64,000 nucleotides of DNA from Nonomuraea cavernae (GCF_014646355.1 NZ_BMNH01000005.1:167207-231206), one strand, 5' to 3'. Counted from the first letter of the stretch, positions 1 through 9,225 are shown. A program made the numbers and translations. Notes: generated by a model not told the origin, from the letters alone.

Positions 1-1781
1 TGGAAGTACCAGCCCCGACCAGCAATGGCGAATTGGTCGCGTGGGTGAGCGAGATAGCCGCCCTGACCCAACCCGACCGGATCGAATGGTGCGACGGCTC
101 GGAGGAGGAGTGGACGCGTCTGACCAACCTGCTCGTCGAGCAGGGCACCATGACGCGTCTGGCGAAGCGGCCCAACAGCTTCTACGCCAAGTCCGACCCG
201 AGCGACGTGGCCCGGGTCGAGGACCGTACCTTCATCTGCTCCGAGCGCGAGCAGGACGCGGGCCCGACCAACAACTGGATCCCGCCCGCGGAGATGCGCG
301 ACACGTTCGGCAAGCTCTTCAAGGGCTGCATGCGCGGTCGCACGATGTACGTCGTGCCGTTCTCCATGGGCCCGCTGGGCGGTGAGATCTCGCAGCTCGG
401 TGTGGAGATCACCGACTCCGCCTACGTCGCGGTGTCCATGCGGATCATGACCCGCATGGGGGAGCGGGCGCTGCGTCTGATCGAGGAGCGCGGCGACTTC
501 GTGCGCTGTGTGCACAGCGTCGGCGCGCCGCTCGAGGACGGGCAGGACGACGTCCCGTGGCCGTGCAGCTCCACCAAGTACATCAGCCACTTCCCGGAGA
601 CCCGCGAGATCTGGTCCTACGGGTCCGGCTACGGCGGCAACGCGCTGCTGGGCAAGAAGTGCTACGCGCTGCGCATCGCCAGCACCATGGCCCGTGACGA
701 GGGCTGGCTGGCCGAGCACATGCTCATCCTCAAGCTCACGCCGCCGTCGGGGGAGACGCGCTACATCGCCGCCGCCTTCCCCAGCGCGTGCGGCAAGACC
801 AACCTCGCCATGCTCCAGCCGACCATCCCCGGCTGGAAGGTCGAGACCGTGGGCGACGACATCGCCTGGATGAGGTTCGGCGACGACGGCCGGCTCTACG
901 CCATCAACCCGGAGGCCGGCTTCTTCGGCGTCGCGCCGGGCACCGGCCAGACCACCAACGCCAACGCGGTCCAGACGCTCTGGGGCAACAGCATCTTCAC
1001 CAACGTCGCGCTCACCGACGACGGCGACGTGTGGTGGGAGGGCCTCACCGACGAGGTTCCCGCGCACCTCACCGGCTGGAAGGGGCGTTCCTGGACGCCT
1101 GACAGCGATGAGCCCGCGGCCCACCCGAACGCCCGGTTCACCACGCCGGCGTCGCAGTGCCCGACGATCGCACCCGAATGGCAGGACCCCAAGGGCGTGC
1201 CCATCTCGGCGATCCTGTTCGGCGGTCGCCGCGCCACCGCGGTGCCGCTCGTGACCGAGTCACTGAGCTGGGAGCACGGCGTCTTCCTCGGAGCCAACGT
1301 CGCCTCCGAGAAGACCGCCGCCGCCGAGGGCAAGGTGGGCGAGCTGCGTCACGATCCGTTCGCGATGCTGCCGTTCTGCGGCTACAACATGGGCGACTAC
1401 TTCGCCCACTGGCTGAAGATCGGCCGTCGCGAGGGTGCCCGGCTGCCGCGCATCTACTACGTCAACTGGTTCCGCAAGAGCGCCGACGGCCGCTACATCT
1501 GGCCGGGTTTCGGCGAGAACAGCCGCGTGCTCAAGTGGATCGTGGAGCGCCTCAACGGCGAGGCCAAGGCCGTGCCCACGCCGATCGGCCTGCTGCCCGA
1601 GACGCTCGACACCGAGGGTCTCGACCTGCCCGAGGAGGACCTGCGCACGCTGCTCTCCGTCGACCGCGAGGTGTGGCGCGAGGAGGCGGCGCTGATCCCG
1701 GACCACTTCGAGACGTTCGGCTCCCACCTGCCCAAGGAGCTGTGGAACGAGTACAACGCCCTGCTCGACCGCCTGTCCTGA
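1..1781 (+). CDS. pckG: Phosphoenolpyruvate carboxykinase (GTP), 5' end cut by window edge
   Basis: Converts oxaloacetate plus GTP to phosphoenolpyruvate, the entry step of gluconeogenesis, in the cytoplasm. The reading frame is open from base 3, and the codons before the TTG at 33 already encode family-like residues ([10 protein letters not shown]), so the true start lies left of the window. About 593 residues are visible against roughly 605-620 for the family, so only a short N-terminus is missing. Visible motifs are the P-loop-like kinase motif [12 protein letters not shown] and [13 protein letters not shown], and FGGRR lies further on. The frame runs to the family-typical C-terminus. A strong hairpin follows the stop. 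The length and motifs indicate the GTP-dependent rather than the ATP-dependent enzyme. Confidence 0.96.
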   Translation, partial: EVPAPTSNGELVAWVSEIAALTQPDRIEWCDGSEEEWTRLTNLLVEQGTMTRLAKRPNSFYAKSDPSDVARVEDRTFICSEREQDAGPTNNWIPPAEMRDTFGKLFKGCMRGRTMYVVPFSMGPLGGEISQLGVEITDSAYVAVSMRIMTRMGERALRLIEERGDFVRCVHSVGAPLEDGQDDVPWPCSSTKYISHFPETREIWSYGSGYGGNALLGKKCYALRIASTMARDEGWLAEHMLILKLTPPSGETRYIAAAFPSACGKTNLAMLQPTIPGWKVETVGDDIAWMRFGDDGRLYAINPEAGFFGVAPGTGQTTNANAVQTLWGNSIFTNVALTDDGDVWWEGLTDEVPAHLTGWKGRSWTPDSDEPAAHPNARFTTPASQCPTIAPEWQDPKGVPISAILFGGRRATAVPLVTESLSWEHGVFLGANVASEKTAAAEGKVGELRHDPFAMLPFCGYNMGDYFAHWLKIGRREGARLPRIYYVNWFRKSADGRYIWPGFGENSRVLKWIVERLNGEAKAVPTPIGLLPETLDTEGLDLPEEDLRTLLSVDREVWREEAALIPDHFETFGSHLPKELWNEYNALLDRLS

Positions 1782-1787
1782 TCCTGT

Positions 1788-1819
1788 CCGGTACGGCTCG
1801 ACGCGACGAGCCGTACCGG
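1788..1819. terminator. Intrinsic terminator hairpin after pckG
   Basis: A perfect 13-bp inverted repeat, CCGGTACGGCTCG (1788-1800) and its complement (1807-1819), encloses a 6-nt loop. It starts 6 nt after the pckG stop and is followed by TTGAT. The stem is very GC-rich with only a weak T tract, which is usual for actinobacteria. Confidence 0.85.
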
Positions 1820-1867
1820 TTGATCCCGTTCTGTCCGGGGCCAAGGTACGGTGTGCTCGTACTTCAA

Positions 1868-1879
1868 CCAAGCGCTTGG
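1868..1879. promoter_or_regulatory. CCAAGCGCTTGG palindrome, candidate TetR-family operator
   Basis: A perfect 12-bp palindrome lies 13 nt before the start of the DUF7064/7065-type gene, just upstream of its ribosome binding site. With flanks it reads ACCAAGCGCTTGGA, which matches the KstR2-type consensus AnCAAGnnCTTGnT (from memory) at every fixed position but the last. Many TetR regulators of acyl-CoA or steroid genes bind such CAAGCGCTTG cores. No cognate regulator gene is adjacent. Confidence 0.55.
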
Positions 1880-1891
1880 ACGGGAGGCGGG

Positions 1892-2779
1892 ATGCGGATC
1901 GTCGACCTGGGCGGCGGTGCACTCGGGCCGGGGGACGAGGCGCCGCACGAGCCGGGCCCCGAACTCCTGTGGAACGAGTCCTACTACTTCGACTTCGTCT
2001 CCGAGGACGGCGAGCTGGGCGGTTACGTCCGGCTCGGCCTCTACCCCAACTGGAACCGCGCCTGGTACTGGGCCTGTCTGGTCGGTACGGACGGCCGGCG
2101 GCACATGGTCGTCGACCACGACGCCAAGCTCCCGACCGGCGCCGACCTGGACGTCAGCGGCGACGGCCACACCGCCACCCAGCGGACCGTCGAGCCCATG
2201 GAGGCGGTCCGTCTCACGCTCGCCGCCGACGACCTCCGGCTCGACCTGGAGTGGCGGACCGCCGGCGGTGTCTACGGCTACGCGCTCACGTCGCGCTACG
2301 AGATCCCTTGCCGGGTGAGCGGCACCGTCGACGGCCGACCCTTCGCCGGCCACGGGCAGCGTGACCACTCCTGGGGCGTGCGCGACTGGTGGTCGGTCTC
2401 CTGGCTGTGGAGCAGCGGCCGGCTGGAGGACGGGACGTACCTGCACGGCATGCAGGCCAACGTCGGGGTCGCGCTGCCCTGGCCGGCGTTCACCGTGCCG
2501 CCCGGCGGACAGGTCGAGCACGTCGAGGGGTTCTCCGCGGCCACCGAGTTCGCGGGCGACCGGCCGAGCACCGCCCGGCTGGCCTTCCCCGGCCTGGGCA
2601 CGACCGTCGAGCCGCTGGCCGACGCCCCTGTGGAGCTGACCTCACCGGACGGGGCCCTGGCCCGGTTCTCCAGGTCGATGTGCCGGTTCGTGACCGACGA
2701 CGGGCGGGTGGGCCACGGCTGGACCGAGTGGCACCAGCCCCCGGGCTGGCGCGAGCACGGCTGGGGTCCCTTGCTCTGA
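1892..2779 (+). CDS. DUF7064/DUF7065-type protein, AttH/CrtC-like lipocalin fold (function unknown)
   Basis: A 295-residue cytoplasmic protein with no signal peptide. The ATG at 1892 was chosen because GGGAGGCGGG lies just before it; the open frame extends far upstream without meaning. The region around residues 25-60 (WNESYYFDFVSEDGELGGY, then LYPNWNRAWYWACL) and the later GHGQRDHSWGVRDWW are hallmarks of tandem-lipocalin proteins related to AttH/CrtC (hydroxyneurosporene synthase-like), annotated as DUF7064/7065 in actinobacteria. Such proteins often occur near lipid, steroid or terpenoid catabolic genes, but the substrate is unknown. A CAAGCGCTTG palindrome upstream suggests TetR control. 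The next gene has its own promoter inside the 3' end of this one. Confidence 0.7.
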   Translation: MRIVDLGGGALGPGDEAPHEPGPELLWNESYYFDFVSEDGELGGYVRLGLYPNWNRAWYWACLVGTDGRRHMVVDHDAKLPTGADLDVSGDGHTATQRTVEPMEAVRLTLAADDLRLDLEWRTAGGVYGYALTSRYEIPCRVSGTVDGRPFAGHGQRDHSWGVRDWWSVSWLWSSGRLEDGTYLHGMQANVGVALPWPAFTVPPGGQVEHVEGFSAATEFAGDRPSTARLAFPGLGTTVEPLADAPVELTSPDGALARFSRSMCRFVTDDGRVGHGWTEWHQPPGWREHGWGPLL

Positions 2780-2800
2780 CGTGGCCGGACATCCTAGGTT
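2771..2800 (+). promoter_or_regulatory. Candidate leaderless promoter for the amidohydrolase gene
   Basis: TTGCTC at 2771-2776, an 18-bp spacer and TAGGTT at 2795-2800 lie 6 nt before the ATG at 2807. There is no Shine-Dalgarno sequence, so the mRNA would begin at or next to the start codon. The -35 box overlaps the stop region of the upstream gene. Confidence 0.5.
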
Positions 2801-2806
2801 CGGTGC

Positions 2807-3634
2807 ATGATCGTGGACGCGCACCAGCACTTCTGGGACCTCGAAACCGGTTCCTATCCCTGGCTCACTCCCGAGGCCGGAGTGCTCTACCGGACCTATC
2901 GCCCGGAGGATCTGGCGCCCGAGCTCGCGGCGGCCGGGGTCGAGGCCACGGTGCTGGTGCAGGCGGCCGACTCCTACCAGGAGACCGACGGCCTGCTGGC
3001 CCTGGCCGACGCGCACGACTTCATCGCCGGGGTCGTCGGCTGGGTGCCGCTGACCCGTCCCGACGAGGCCGGCGAGGCTCTGGAGCGCTACCGCGGACAT
3101 CCGCGCTTCTCGGGGATCCGTCATCTCATCCACGACGAGCCCGACCCCGACTGGGTGGTCCAGGACACCGTGCTGGAGTCACTCGGGCTGCTCGCGGAGG
3201 CCGGCCTGACCTTCGACGTCGTCTCGCTGCTGCCCCGTCACCTCGACCACGTGGTCACCGTCGCCGAGCGTCATCCCACCCTGCGGATCGTCATCGACCA
3301 CCTGTCGAAGCCGTCCATCAAGGACCACGTGTGGGAGCCGTGGGCCTCCGGGCTGGCCCGCGCCGCCGCCTGCCCCAACGTGTACGCCAAGGTGTCGGGG
3401 CTCGTCACCGAGGCCGACCACGCGGACTGGACGGTGGAGGACCTGCGGCCCTACGTCGAGTACGCGGTCGAGACGTTCGGGCCCGAACGCCTGATGGCCG
3501 GCAGCGACTGGCCCGTCGCGCTGCTCGCGGCCGACTACCAGACGGTCTGGCAGGTCACGTCCGCCCTGCTCAGTGGCACGGACCGGAGCCTCGTCCTCGG
3601 CGGCACGGCGGCGCGTTTCTACGGGTTTAGCTGA
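2807..3634 (+). CDS. Amidohydrolase family 2 protein (L-fuconolactonase-like)
   Basis: A 275-residue metal-dependent hydrolase of the amidohydrolase-2 (COG3618) family, which includes L-fuconolactonase and other lactonases or decarboxylases. The N-terminal VDAHQHFWD carries the HxH metal motif. Internal landmarks are a conserved His in GIRHLIHDEP, IDHLSKP near the middle, and GSDWPVALL near the C-terminus with the catalytic Asp. It is a cytoplasmic TIM-barrel protein without signal peptide. The start is the ATG at 2807, behind a leaderless-type promoter. The neighbours do not identify the substrate; a sugar lactone is the usual guess for the family. Confidence 0.8.
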   Translation: MIVDAHQHFWDLETGSYPWLTPEAGVLYRTYRPEDLAPELAAAGVEATVLVQAADSYQETDGLLALADAHDFIAGVVGWVPLTRPDEAGEALERYRGHPRFSGIRHLIHDEPDPDWVVQDTVLESLGLLAEAGLTFDVVSLLPRHLDHVVTVAERHPTLRIVIDHLSKPSIKDHVWEPWASGLARAAACPNVYAKVSGLVTEADHADWTVEDLRPYVEYAVETFGPERLMAGSDWPVALLAADYQTVWQVTSALLSGTDRSLVLGGTAARFYGFS

Positions 3635-3655
3635 CTTTCGGGGGGAAACCCTTGT

Positions 3656-4231
3656 GTGGTGGGCGGACTTCGTTGCGTCGACGGATCTTTCCTGACCGTC
3701 ACGCCCGTCGCGTGCACGGACAGCGTCGGCGCCCCGTACGAGATCACTCTGGAGCTCCGTCGCGACGGCACGCCGTACGGAACGGTGGGTGAGCGGTGCG
3801 GGTGGGTGCTCGCGCGGGTGGCGCGCGGCGTCGACGAGGCGCGGCAGGGGCGCGGAGAGGCGCGGCGCTGGTCCGACCCCGACGACAGGTTCCCCGACGA
3901 GGCGCCCGACAGTGAGCTGTTCTCGTTCCGCTATCGCACCCGGTCGGGCACCGTCGGCGGTGGCGAGCTGCGCTGCCAGCTGCGGACGATCCCGATGTGG
4001 GTGCCCGGACGGGAGCGTCCGGGCACGTGGCGGCTGACGCGGCGGGCCTTCGTCGAGGCGTGGGGCGCGGGCGGCGTGGGCATGCGGGCGGTGCTCACCT
4101 CGGCGGAGCTGGCATCGTTCGTACGGGAGCTGGTCGACGAGGCCGAGGGGTGTCTGGGGGGCCGCAACCTGGCCCGCAATCCGGTCGAAGATCTCGGCAG
4201 GAATCACATTGAGGGGGCGGGCAGGGGCTAA
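3656..4231 (+). CDS. Hypothetical protein, 191 aa
   Basis: I do not recognise this protein. It starts with GTG at 3656 and has no convincing Shine-Dalgarno sequence; a TTG at 3653 is an alternative. It is soluble, with many Arg and Glu, two Cys near the N-terminus (residues 6 and 19) and further Cys in the middle and at the end. No signal peptide or membrane segment is visible. The C-terminal 25 residues are Gly/Arg/Asn-rich and may be disordered. It lies 22 nt after the amidohydrolase and 63 nt before the isoprenyl transferase start on the same strand. Third-position GC bias supports coding. Confidence 0.6.
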   Translation: MVGGLRCVDGSFLTVTPVACTDSVGAPYEITLELRRDGTPYGTVGERCGWVLARVARGVDEARQGRGEARRWSDPDDRFPDEAPDSELFSFRYRTRSGTVGGGELRCQLRTIPMWVPGRERPGTWRLTRRAFVEAWGAGGVGMRAVLTSAELASFVRELVDEAEGCLGGRNLARNPVEDLGRNHIEGAGRG

Positions 4232-4294
4232 ACCCGGTGATAATTGCCTGTTAGGTCATTCGACCCGAGGCACAGCACCGCTGGGGAGGACTCC

Positions 4295-5056
4295 GTGGGC
4301 CTGCGCGACCTGGTCTACCGGGTGTACGAGCACCGCTTGGAGACCAAGCTGTCCAAGGACAGTGTGCCCCGGCATGTCGGGGTCATCATCGACGGCAACC
4401 GCCGCTGGGCGCGTGCCATGGGCATGCGCGACGTGGCCAGCGGGCACCGCAAGGGGGCCGACAAGATCTCCGAGCTGCTCACCTGGTGCCACGAGACCGG
4501 GGTCGAGGTCGTCACGGTCTGGATGCTCTCCAACGACAACCTGAACCGGCCCCGCGAGGAGCTGGAGCCGCTCCTGCGCATCATCGAGGACGTGACGCAG
4601 GAGCTGGTGGACGCGGGCTGGCGGATAAGTCCGGTAGGGGCGCTCGACCTGCTGCCGGACAGAACTGCCAATGTCCTGAAAAATGCAAAAGAAGTTACAT
4701 CACACCGTCCGGGCCTGATTGTGAACGTTGCAGTTGGGTATGGAGGAAGACGTGAGATTGCCGATGCGGTGCGCTCACTCCTCCAGGAGCATGCCAGCAA
4801 GGGTGCCAGCATCGAGGACCTCGTCGAGGTACTCGATGTCGAGCACATCGCGGAGCATCTTTACACTCGCGGCCAACCCGACCCGGACCTCCTCATCCGG
4901 ACCTCGGGCGAGCAGCGCCTGTCGGGCTTCATGCTCTGGCAGAGCGCTCATTCCGAGTTCTACTTCCACGAGGCCTACTGGCCCGACTTCCGCAGGGTGG
5001 ACTTCCTGCGGGCGCTGCGCGATTACGCTGCGAGACATCGACGTTACGGTTCATAA
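4295..5056 (+). CDS. Z-isoprenyl diphosphate synthase (UppS family; Rv1086-like)
   Basis: A 253-residue cis-prenyl transferase that adds isopentenyl diphosphate to an allylic primer for polyprenyl carriers used in wall synthesis. The family signature HVGVIIDGNRRWAR (P-loop Asp) lies at about residues 28-41, and RTSGEQRLSGFMLWQ plus the downstream SEFYF near the C-terminus complete the active site. GTG at 4295 is chosen because GGGGAGGA precedes it by 4 nt; the open frame runs back to 4244. GATAAT at 4239-4244 could be a -10 box. The gene order (followed by phoH) matches M. tuberculosis Rv1086, a short-chain (Z,E-farnesyl) synthase from memory, so the product may be short rather than the C50/C55 chain. 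Chain length cannot be read from the sequence. Confidence 0.9.
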   Translation: MGLRDLVYRVYEHRLETKLSKDSVPRHVGVIIDGNRRWARAMGMRDVASGHRKGADKISELLTWCHETGVEVVTVWMLSNDNLNRPREELEPLLRIIEDVTQELVDAGWRISPVGALDLLPDRTANVLKNAKEVTSHRPGLIVNVAVGYGGRREIADAVRSLLQEHASKGASIEDLVEVLDVEHIAEHLYTRGQPDPDLLIRTSGEQRLSGFMLWQSAHSEFYFHEAYWPDFRRVDFLRALRDYAARHRRYGS

Positions 5057-5266
5057 CCGGACATCTGGGTATGATGCACGTAACGTTGTAAGTGTTCGAC
5101 CGCAGGTCGGACGCTACGGAGGGGGCCCGCCTTTGCGCCAGGACACTGCCGAGGGGGGCCGGCACCCCGGCACCACCGGCCGGTCACGGCCGGAGATCCC
5201 GGGCCCGGTCCGAATCCCACCTCGTCTGCAGGGCGCCCGTCCTCTTGGGCGCCCGGGGGAGAACGT
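5057..5266 (+). promoter_or_regulatory. phoH leader region with promoter and hairpin next to the ribosome binding site
   Basis: This 210-bp gap contains TATGAT at 5070-5075 (a good -10 box without a clear -35), a CGGTT-CAT-AACCG repeat at 5047-5059 overlapping the uppS stop, and a hairpin made of two GGGCGCCC copies (5231-5238 and 5247-5254). The hairpin ends next to GGGGGA (5255-5260), the ribosome binding site of phoH, and could mask it. No ORF in the gap looks coding. Confidence 0.4.
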
Positions 5267-6586
5267 GTGGCAGTGTCCTCGAGCAACCCTTCGACCAAGC
5301 CCGCCAAGCGCACCTACGTTCTGGACACCTCGGTCCTGCTCGCCGACCCGGCGGCCATGACCCGCTTCGCCGAGCACGAGGTCGTCCTCCCGATCGTGGT
5401 GATCACGGAGTTGGAGGGAAAGCGGCACCATCCCGAACTCGGCTACTTCGCGCGGAAGGCCCTGCGCTACCTCGACGACCTGCGCGTGCAGTACGGCAGG
5501 CTGGACGAGCCGATGCCGACAGGGGATGGCACGATCAGGGTCGAGCTCAACCACAGCGACCCATCCATCCTGCCCGCCGGGTTCCGTCTGGGCGACAACG
5601 ACACCCGCATCCTGACCGTGGCCCGTTCGCTGGCCGCCGAGGGCTGCGACGTCGTCCTCGTCTCCAAGGACCTGCCCATGCGGATCAAGGCGGCCTCGAT
5701 CGGCCTGGCGGCCGAGGAGTACCGCGCCGAGCTGGTCGTCGAGTCCGGATGGACCGGCATGGCCGAGATGCAGGTGACGACCGAGGACGTCGAGACGCTC
5801 TTCGAGCAGGGCACCGCCGAGGTGGAGGAGGCTCGCGAGCTGCCCACGCACACCGGCCTGAGGCTGCTGTCGTCCAAGGGGTCCGCGCTCGGCCGGGTGC
5901 TGCCCGACAAGTCGGTGCGCCTGGTGCGCGGCGACCGCGAGGTGTTCGGCCTGCACGGCCGTTCCGCCGAGCAGCGCATCGCGCTCGACCTGCTGATGGA
6001 CCCTGAGATCGGCATCGTCTCGCTCGGCGGCCGGGCCGGCACGGGCAAGTCGGCGCTGGCGCTCTGCGCGGGCCTGGAGGCCGTGCTGGAGCGCCGCCAG
6101 CACCGCAAGGTGATCGTCTTCCGGCCGATCTACGCCGTGGGCGGCCAGGAGCTCGGCTACCTGCCCGGCACCGAGGGCGAGAAGATGGGCCCGTGGGGGC
6201 AGGCCGTCTACGACACGCTGGGCGCCATCACCTCGCCCGAGGTGATCGATGAGGTGCTCGACCGCGGCATGCTGGAGGTGCTGCCGCTCACCCACATCCG
6301 GGGCCGCTCGCTGCACGACGCGTTCGTGATCGTGGACGAGGCGCAGTCGCTGGAGCGCGGCGTGCTGCTCACCGTGCTCAGCCGGATCGGCGCCAACTCG
6401 CGGGTGGTCCTCACGCACGACATCGCCCAGCGCGACAACCTCCGGGTCGGTCGGCACGACGGCGTCGTCGCGGTGGTGGAGAAGCTCAAGGGCCATCCGC
6501 TGTTCGCGCACGTCACGCTGACCAGGTCCGAGCGGTCGCCGATCGCGGCGCTGGTGACCGAGATGCTGGAGGACATCACGCTCTAG
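5267..6586 (+). CDS. phoH2: PhoH2-type PIN domain-PhoH ATPase
   Basis: A 439-residue cytoplasmic toxin-like RNA helicase/ribonuclease architecture. The N-terminal PIN RNase domain (about residues 17-150) has the acidic residues [13 protein letters not shown] and GDNDTRIL. The C-terminal PhoH ATPase has Walker [12 protein letters not shown] at about 252-262 and Walker [10 protein letters not shown] at about 347-355. M. tuberculosis PhoH2 (Rv1095) unwinds and cleaves RNA. GTG at 5267 is preceded by GGGGGA with 6 nt spacing. No antitoxin-like small gene is evident in the 210-bp leader, although mycobacterial phoH2 is preceded by a short phoAT frame. It converges on the AfsQ3-like gene. Confidence 0.92.
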   Translation: MAVSSSNPSTKPAKRTYVLDTSVLLADPAAMTRFAEHEVVLPIVVITELEGKRHHPELGYFARKALRYLDDLRVQYGRLDEPMPTGDGTIRVELNHSDPSILPAGFRLGDNDTRILTVARSLAAEGCDVVLVSKDLPMRIKAASIGLAAEEYRAELVVESGWTGMAEMQVTTEDVETLFEQGTAEVEEARELPTHTGLRLLSSKGSALGRVLPDKSVRLVRGDREVFGLHGRSAEQRIALDLLMDPEIGIVSLGGRAGTGKSALALCAGLEAVLERRQHRKVIVFRPIYAVGGQELGYLPGTEGEKMGPWGQAVYDTLGAITSPEVIDEVLDRGMLEVLPLTHIRGRSLHDAFVIVDEAQSLERGVLLTVLSRIGANSRVVLTHDIAQRDNLRVGRHDGVVAVVEKLKGHPLFAHVTLTRSERSPIAALVTEMLEDITL

Positions 6587-6602
6587 AGCATTCGAGAGCG
6601 GA

Positions 6603-7106
6603 TCATTTGAGATCGCCGCAGATGAGCCGCCCCTCCGTCTTGGGGGGGCGGTTCCTGTACGTGTGGATGATCTTGACCTGTTCGAGGGCGGCGTCCTGCT
6701 GGGCCGTACAGACGATCTGAGCCATGGCCGGCCTGCTCAGCTTGCCCTCGCCCCTGACGTAGACCGTCAGCGTGGAGGTCCTGGGCAGCTGGACCTCGTC
6801 GCGCTGTACGGGATTGAGAGAGTCCTCGATGCGCTCCAGGGTGAATCCGCGCAGCGCGGTGTCCAGCTCGCCGAGCGGTTGCGAGGAGGCCGCGAACAGC
6901 GCGGTGAGCAGGCTCTCCACCGCGTCGGACTCGACGTCGGCCGGCTCCCTCGTCAGCTTGCCGTCCTTCAGCAGGAAGATGGTCTTGGACGGGGGCGGGA
7001 CTTGGATCACCGGGGGTCTGGTCCGCTCCTGGACGTCGTTGGGCGAGATGCCGCAGCCGGCCACCGCGAGCCAGGCGGCCAGCACGAGTGCCGTACGGGT
7101 CCTCAT
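6603..7106 (-). CDS. AfsQ3-like lipoprotein of the two-component operon
   Basis: A 167-residue lipoprotein. The signal peptide ends in the lipobox VAGC with lipidated Cys18. The mature part resembles the GerMN-like accessory lipoproteins found beside actinobacterial histidine kinases, anchored outside the membrane. Its ATG overlaps the kinase stop (ATGA, 7103-7106), so it is the third gene of a coupled RR-HK-lipoprotein operon, as for AfsQ3 of Streptomyces. The likely role, inferred from that arrangement, is to modulate the kinase sensor domain. A GC hairpin (about 6626-6652) lies within the 3' coding end and could terminate convergent phoH transcription. Confidence 0.75.
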   Translation of the reverse strand: MRTRTALVLAAWLAVAGCGISPNDVQERTRPPVIQVPPPSKTIFLLKDGKLTREPADVESDAVESLLTALFAASSQPLGELDTALRGFTLERIEDSLNPVQRDEVQLPRTSTLTVYVRGEGKLSRPAMAQIVCTAQQDAALEQVKIIHTYRNRPPKTEGRLICGDLK

Positions 7107-8515
7107 GGCCGCGGCAGCCAGACCGTGAAGAGCGTCCCCGGGTCCTGGGCGCGTACGGAGATGGTGCCGCCGTGCAGGTGGACGTTGGCCCGTGCGATCG
7201 ACAGGCCGAGACCGCTGCCCTGGCTGCGGGCCCGGCCCGCGCCCGCCTTGTAGAAGCGGTCGAAGACGTGGGCCAGCGCCTCCGCCGGGATGCCCTTGCC
7301 GTGGTCGCGCACCTTCACCTCCAGGCCGTTCTCGGTGCCCCTGGCGTTGACCAGCACGGGAGGCTGCCCGTGCTTGAGCGCGTTGCCGACGAGGTTGGCC
7401 ACGACCACGTCGAACCTCCTCGGATCCAGGTTGACCGTCAGATTCCGCGGGGCGTTGACCCGCACCTGATCGCTCCAGCCGCGCACCTCCAGGCAGTCCT
7501 GGATCGCGTCGGCCACGTTGACCGGCTCCAGGTTGAGGGTCGCGGTTCCGGCGTCGAAGCGGCTGATCTCGATCAGGTGCTCGATCAGCTCGCGCAGCCG
7601 CTCGATCTCGCCGAGCACCAGCCGCACCGCCTCGGCCGACTCCTCGGGCAGCCGGTCGGCCTCGTCGTAGAGCACGTCGGCCACCGCGGTCATCGCGGTC
7701 AGCGGGGTGCGCAGCTCGTGCGAGACGTCGGCGACGAACCGGCGGGACATGGCCTCCAGCGAGCGCAGCTCGGCCACGCTCAGCTCCAGCGCCGCCGCCG
7801 CGTCGTTGAACCTGGCGGTGAGCTCGGCCAGCTCGTCCTGGCCGTGGACCGGCAGCCGGGTGTCCAGCCTGCCCTCGCCGAGGGCCTGGGCGGCCGCGCT
7901 GAGCCGCCTGACGGGCAGCAGCACCTGGCGGGCCGACAGCCAGGCCACGACGAGGGCGATCAGCACGATGACCGCGCCGCCCTGGGCGAGCGTGCTCCGC
8001 AGCGTGCTCAGCTGGCTCTCCTCGTCGCGCAGCGGGAAGAAGACGAAGGCCCGCAGCCCGGTCGGCTCGGCCGTGGGCCCGCTCTGGCGGTAGACCTCCG
8101 AGCCGACGATGAGCCAGAGCTCGCCGTGGATCACCTTGCGCTGACTGACCATGTTCTGCTTGGCCCTGCCGTACAACTCGTTGGGCACGTCGGCCATGGT
8201 CAGCGGGCCGTCGGCGTAGGCCAGGTTGCGGTACTCCACGGTGACGCTGCGGCCGGGGCCGTCGAGCGCCTGGGCCAGGTCGGCGAGGTTCTGGCTGGTG
8301 GGCGGCGCCTCGCCCTGCCTGAGCCGGCCGACGGGGAAGGTGATCCGGTTCAGCTCCCGGGCGACCACGTCCAGGGCGGTGTCCTCGGCCCGCTTGACCA
8401 GGGCGGCCTTGGCGAGTTCGAAGCCGATGGTGGCGACCAGGACCGAGGCGGTGACCGCGACCAGGGTGAAGGTGATGACCAGGCGCGCCCGCAGTCCGGT
8501 GGGCAGCGGGATCAC
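7103..8515 (-). CDS. afsQ2: Sensor histidine kinase, AfsQ2-like
   Basis: A 470-residue membrane kinase. TM1 is at about residues 8-30 and TM2 about 165-188, enclosing an extracytoplasmic sensor domain. HAMP follows, then HisKA with VSHELRTPLT and HATPase_c with N, G1 (DHGKGI) and GLGLSIARANVHLHGG. GTG at 8515 overlaps the stop of the response regulator gene (GTGA), so translation is coupled. Domain order and operon structure match AfsQ2 of Streptomyces, which responds to nitrogen excess on glutamate medium; the signal here is unknown. Confidence 0.85.
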   Translation of the reverse strand: MIPLPTGLRARLVITFTLVAVTASVLVATIGFELAKAALVKRAEDTALDVVARELNRITFPVGRLRQGEAPPTSQNLADLAQALDGPGRSVTVEYRNLAYADGPLTMADVPNELYGRAKQNMVSQRKVIHGELWLIVGSEVYRQSGPTAEPTGLRAFVFFPLRDEESQLSTLRSTLAQGGAVIVLIALVVAWLSARQVLLPVRRLSAAAQALGEGRLDTRLPVHGQDELAELTARFNDAAAALELSVAELRSLEAMSRRFVADVSHELRTPLTAMTAVADVLYDEADRLPEESAEAVRLVLGEIERLRELIEHLIEISRFDAGTATLNLEPVNVADAIQDCLEVRGWSDQVRVNAPRNLTVNLDPRRFDVVVANLVGNALKHGQPPVLVNARGTENGLEVKVRDHGKGIPAEALAHVFDRFYKAGAGRARSQGSGLGLSIARANVHLHGGTISVRAQDPGTLFTVWLPRP

Positions 8516-9192
8516 GGTGGGCTGAACCGGTAGCCGAACCCGCGGACGGTGTGGATGAACACCGGCTCCGCCGGGCGTGGCTCGATCTTCGCCCGGACCC
8601 GCTGCACGCAGGCGTCGACCAGGCGCGAGTCGGCGACGTGCGTGTGGTCCCAGACGGCCCGCAGCAGGTAGCGCCGGTTGAGCACCTGGCCGGGATGCCG
8701 CACCAGCTCCAGCAGCAGCCGCAGCTCGGTCGGCGTCAGATGGATCTCCTTCTCGCCCAGCATGACCTTGAGGGCGCCCCGGTCGATCATCAGGTCGCCG
8801 AACGCGATGCGGTCGGAGGCGGCCGACTCGGCCCGGCGCAGGATGGCCCGGATGCGGGCGTCCAGCACCCGGGGCTCGACCGGCTTGACCACGTAGTCGT
8901 CGGCGCCCGCCTCCAGGCCCACGACCACGTCGAGGTCGTCGCCGCGGGCGGTGAGCAGGATGACGGGAAGCTGGTCGAGCCGGCGGATCCGGCGGCACAC
9001 CTCGACGCCGTCGATGCCGGGCAGCATGACGTCGAGGATGGCGATCTCGGGGCGGCGCGACCGGATGTGGTCGAGGGCCTCCTCGCCCGTGGCGTAGGAG
9101 GTGACGGAATGTCCCTGTCTGGTCAGCGCGAGCTCGAGAGCCGTACGGACTGAGGGATCGTCTTCGACGAGGAGAATTCCGGCCACGCGCAC
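8512..9192 (-). CDS. afsQ1: Response regulator, OmpR family, AfsQ1-like
   Basis: A 226-residue DNA-binding regulator. The receiver has acidic EDD near the N-terminus, the phospho-acceptor in ILDVMLPGIDG (about residue 55) and the conserved Lys in DDYVVKP. The C-terminal winged helix contains LTPTELRLLLELVRHPGQ and the HTVRGFGYRF ending. Much of the text (AGADDYVVKPV, DSRLVDACVQR) is very close to Streptomyces AfsQ1 as I remember it. GTG at 9192 has GGAAG 6 nt upstream and is preferred over the internal GTG at 9186. A GTnAC-type repeat 34-49 bp upstream suggests autoregulation. Unlike Streptomyces, no sigQ gene is divergent; a lytic transglycosylase occupies that place. Confidence 0.88.
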   Translation of the reverse strand: MRVAGILLVEDDPSVRTALELALTRQGHSVTSYATGEEALDHIRSRRPEIAILDVMLPGIDGVEVCRRIRRLDQLPVILLTARGDDLDVVVGLEAGADDYVVKPVEPRVLDARIRAILRRAESAASDRIAFGDLMIDRGALKVMLGEKEIHLTPTELRLLLELVRHPGQVLNRRYLLRAVWDHTHVADSRLVDACVQRVRAKIEPRPAEPVFIHTVRGFGYRFSPP

Positions 9193-9225
9193 ATTATTCT
9201 TCCAACCTGCCTATATGTAGGTTGT

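Noticed and set aside
5196..5225. tRNA-like text GGTCCGAATCC
   Set aside because: The flanking bases cannot form a T stem or acceptor stem, and no other tRNA arms are present.
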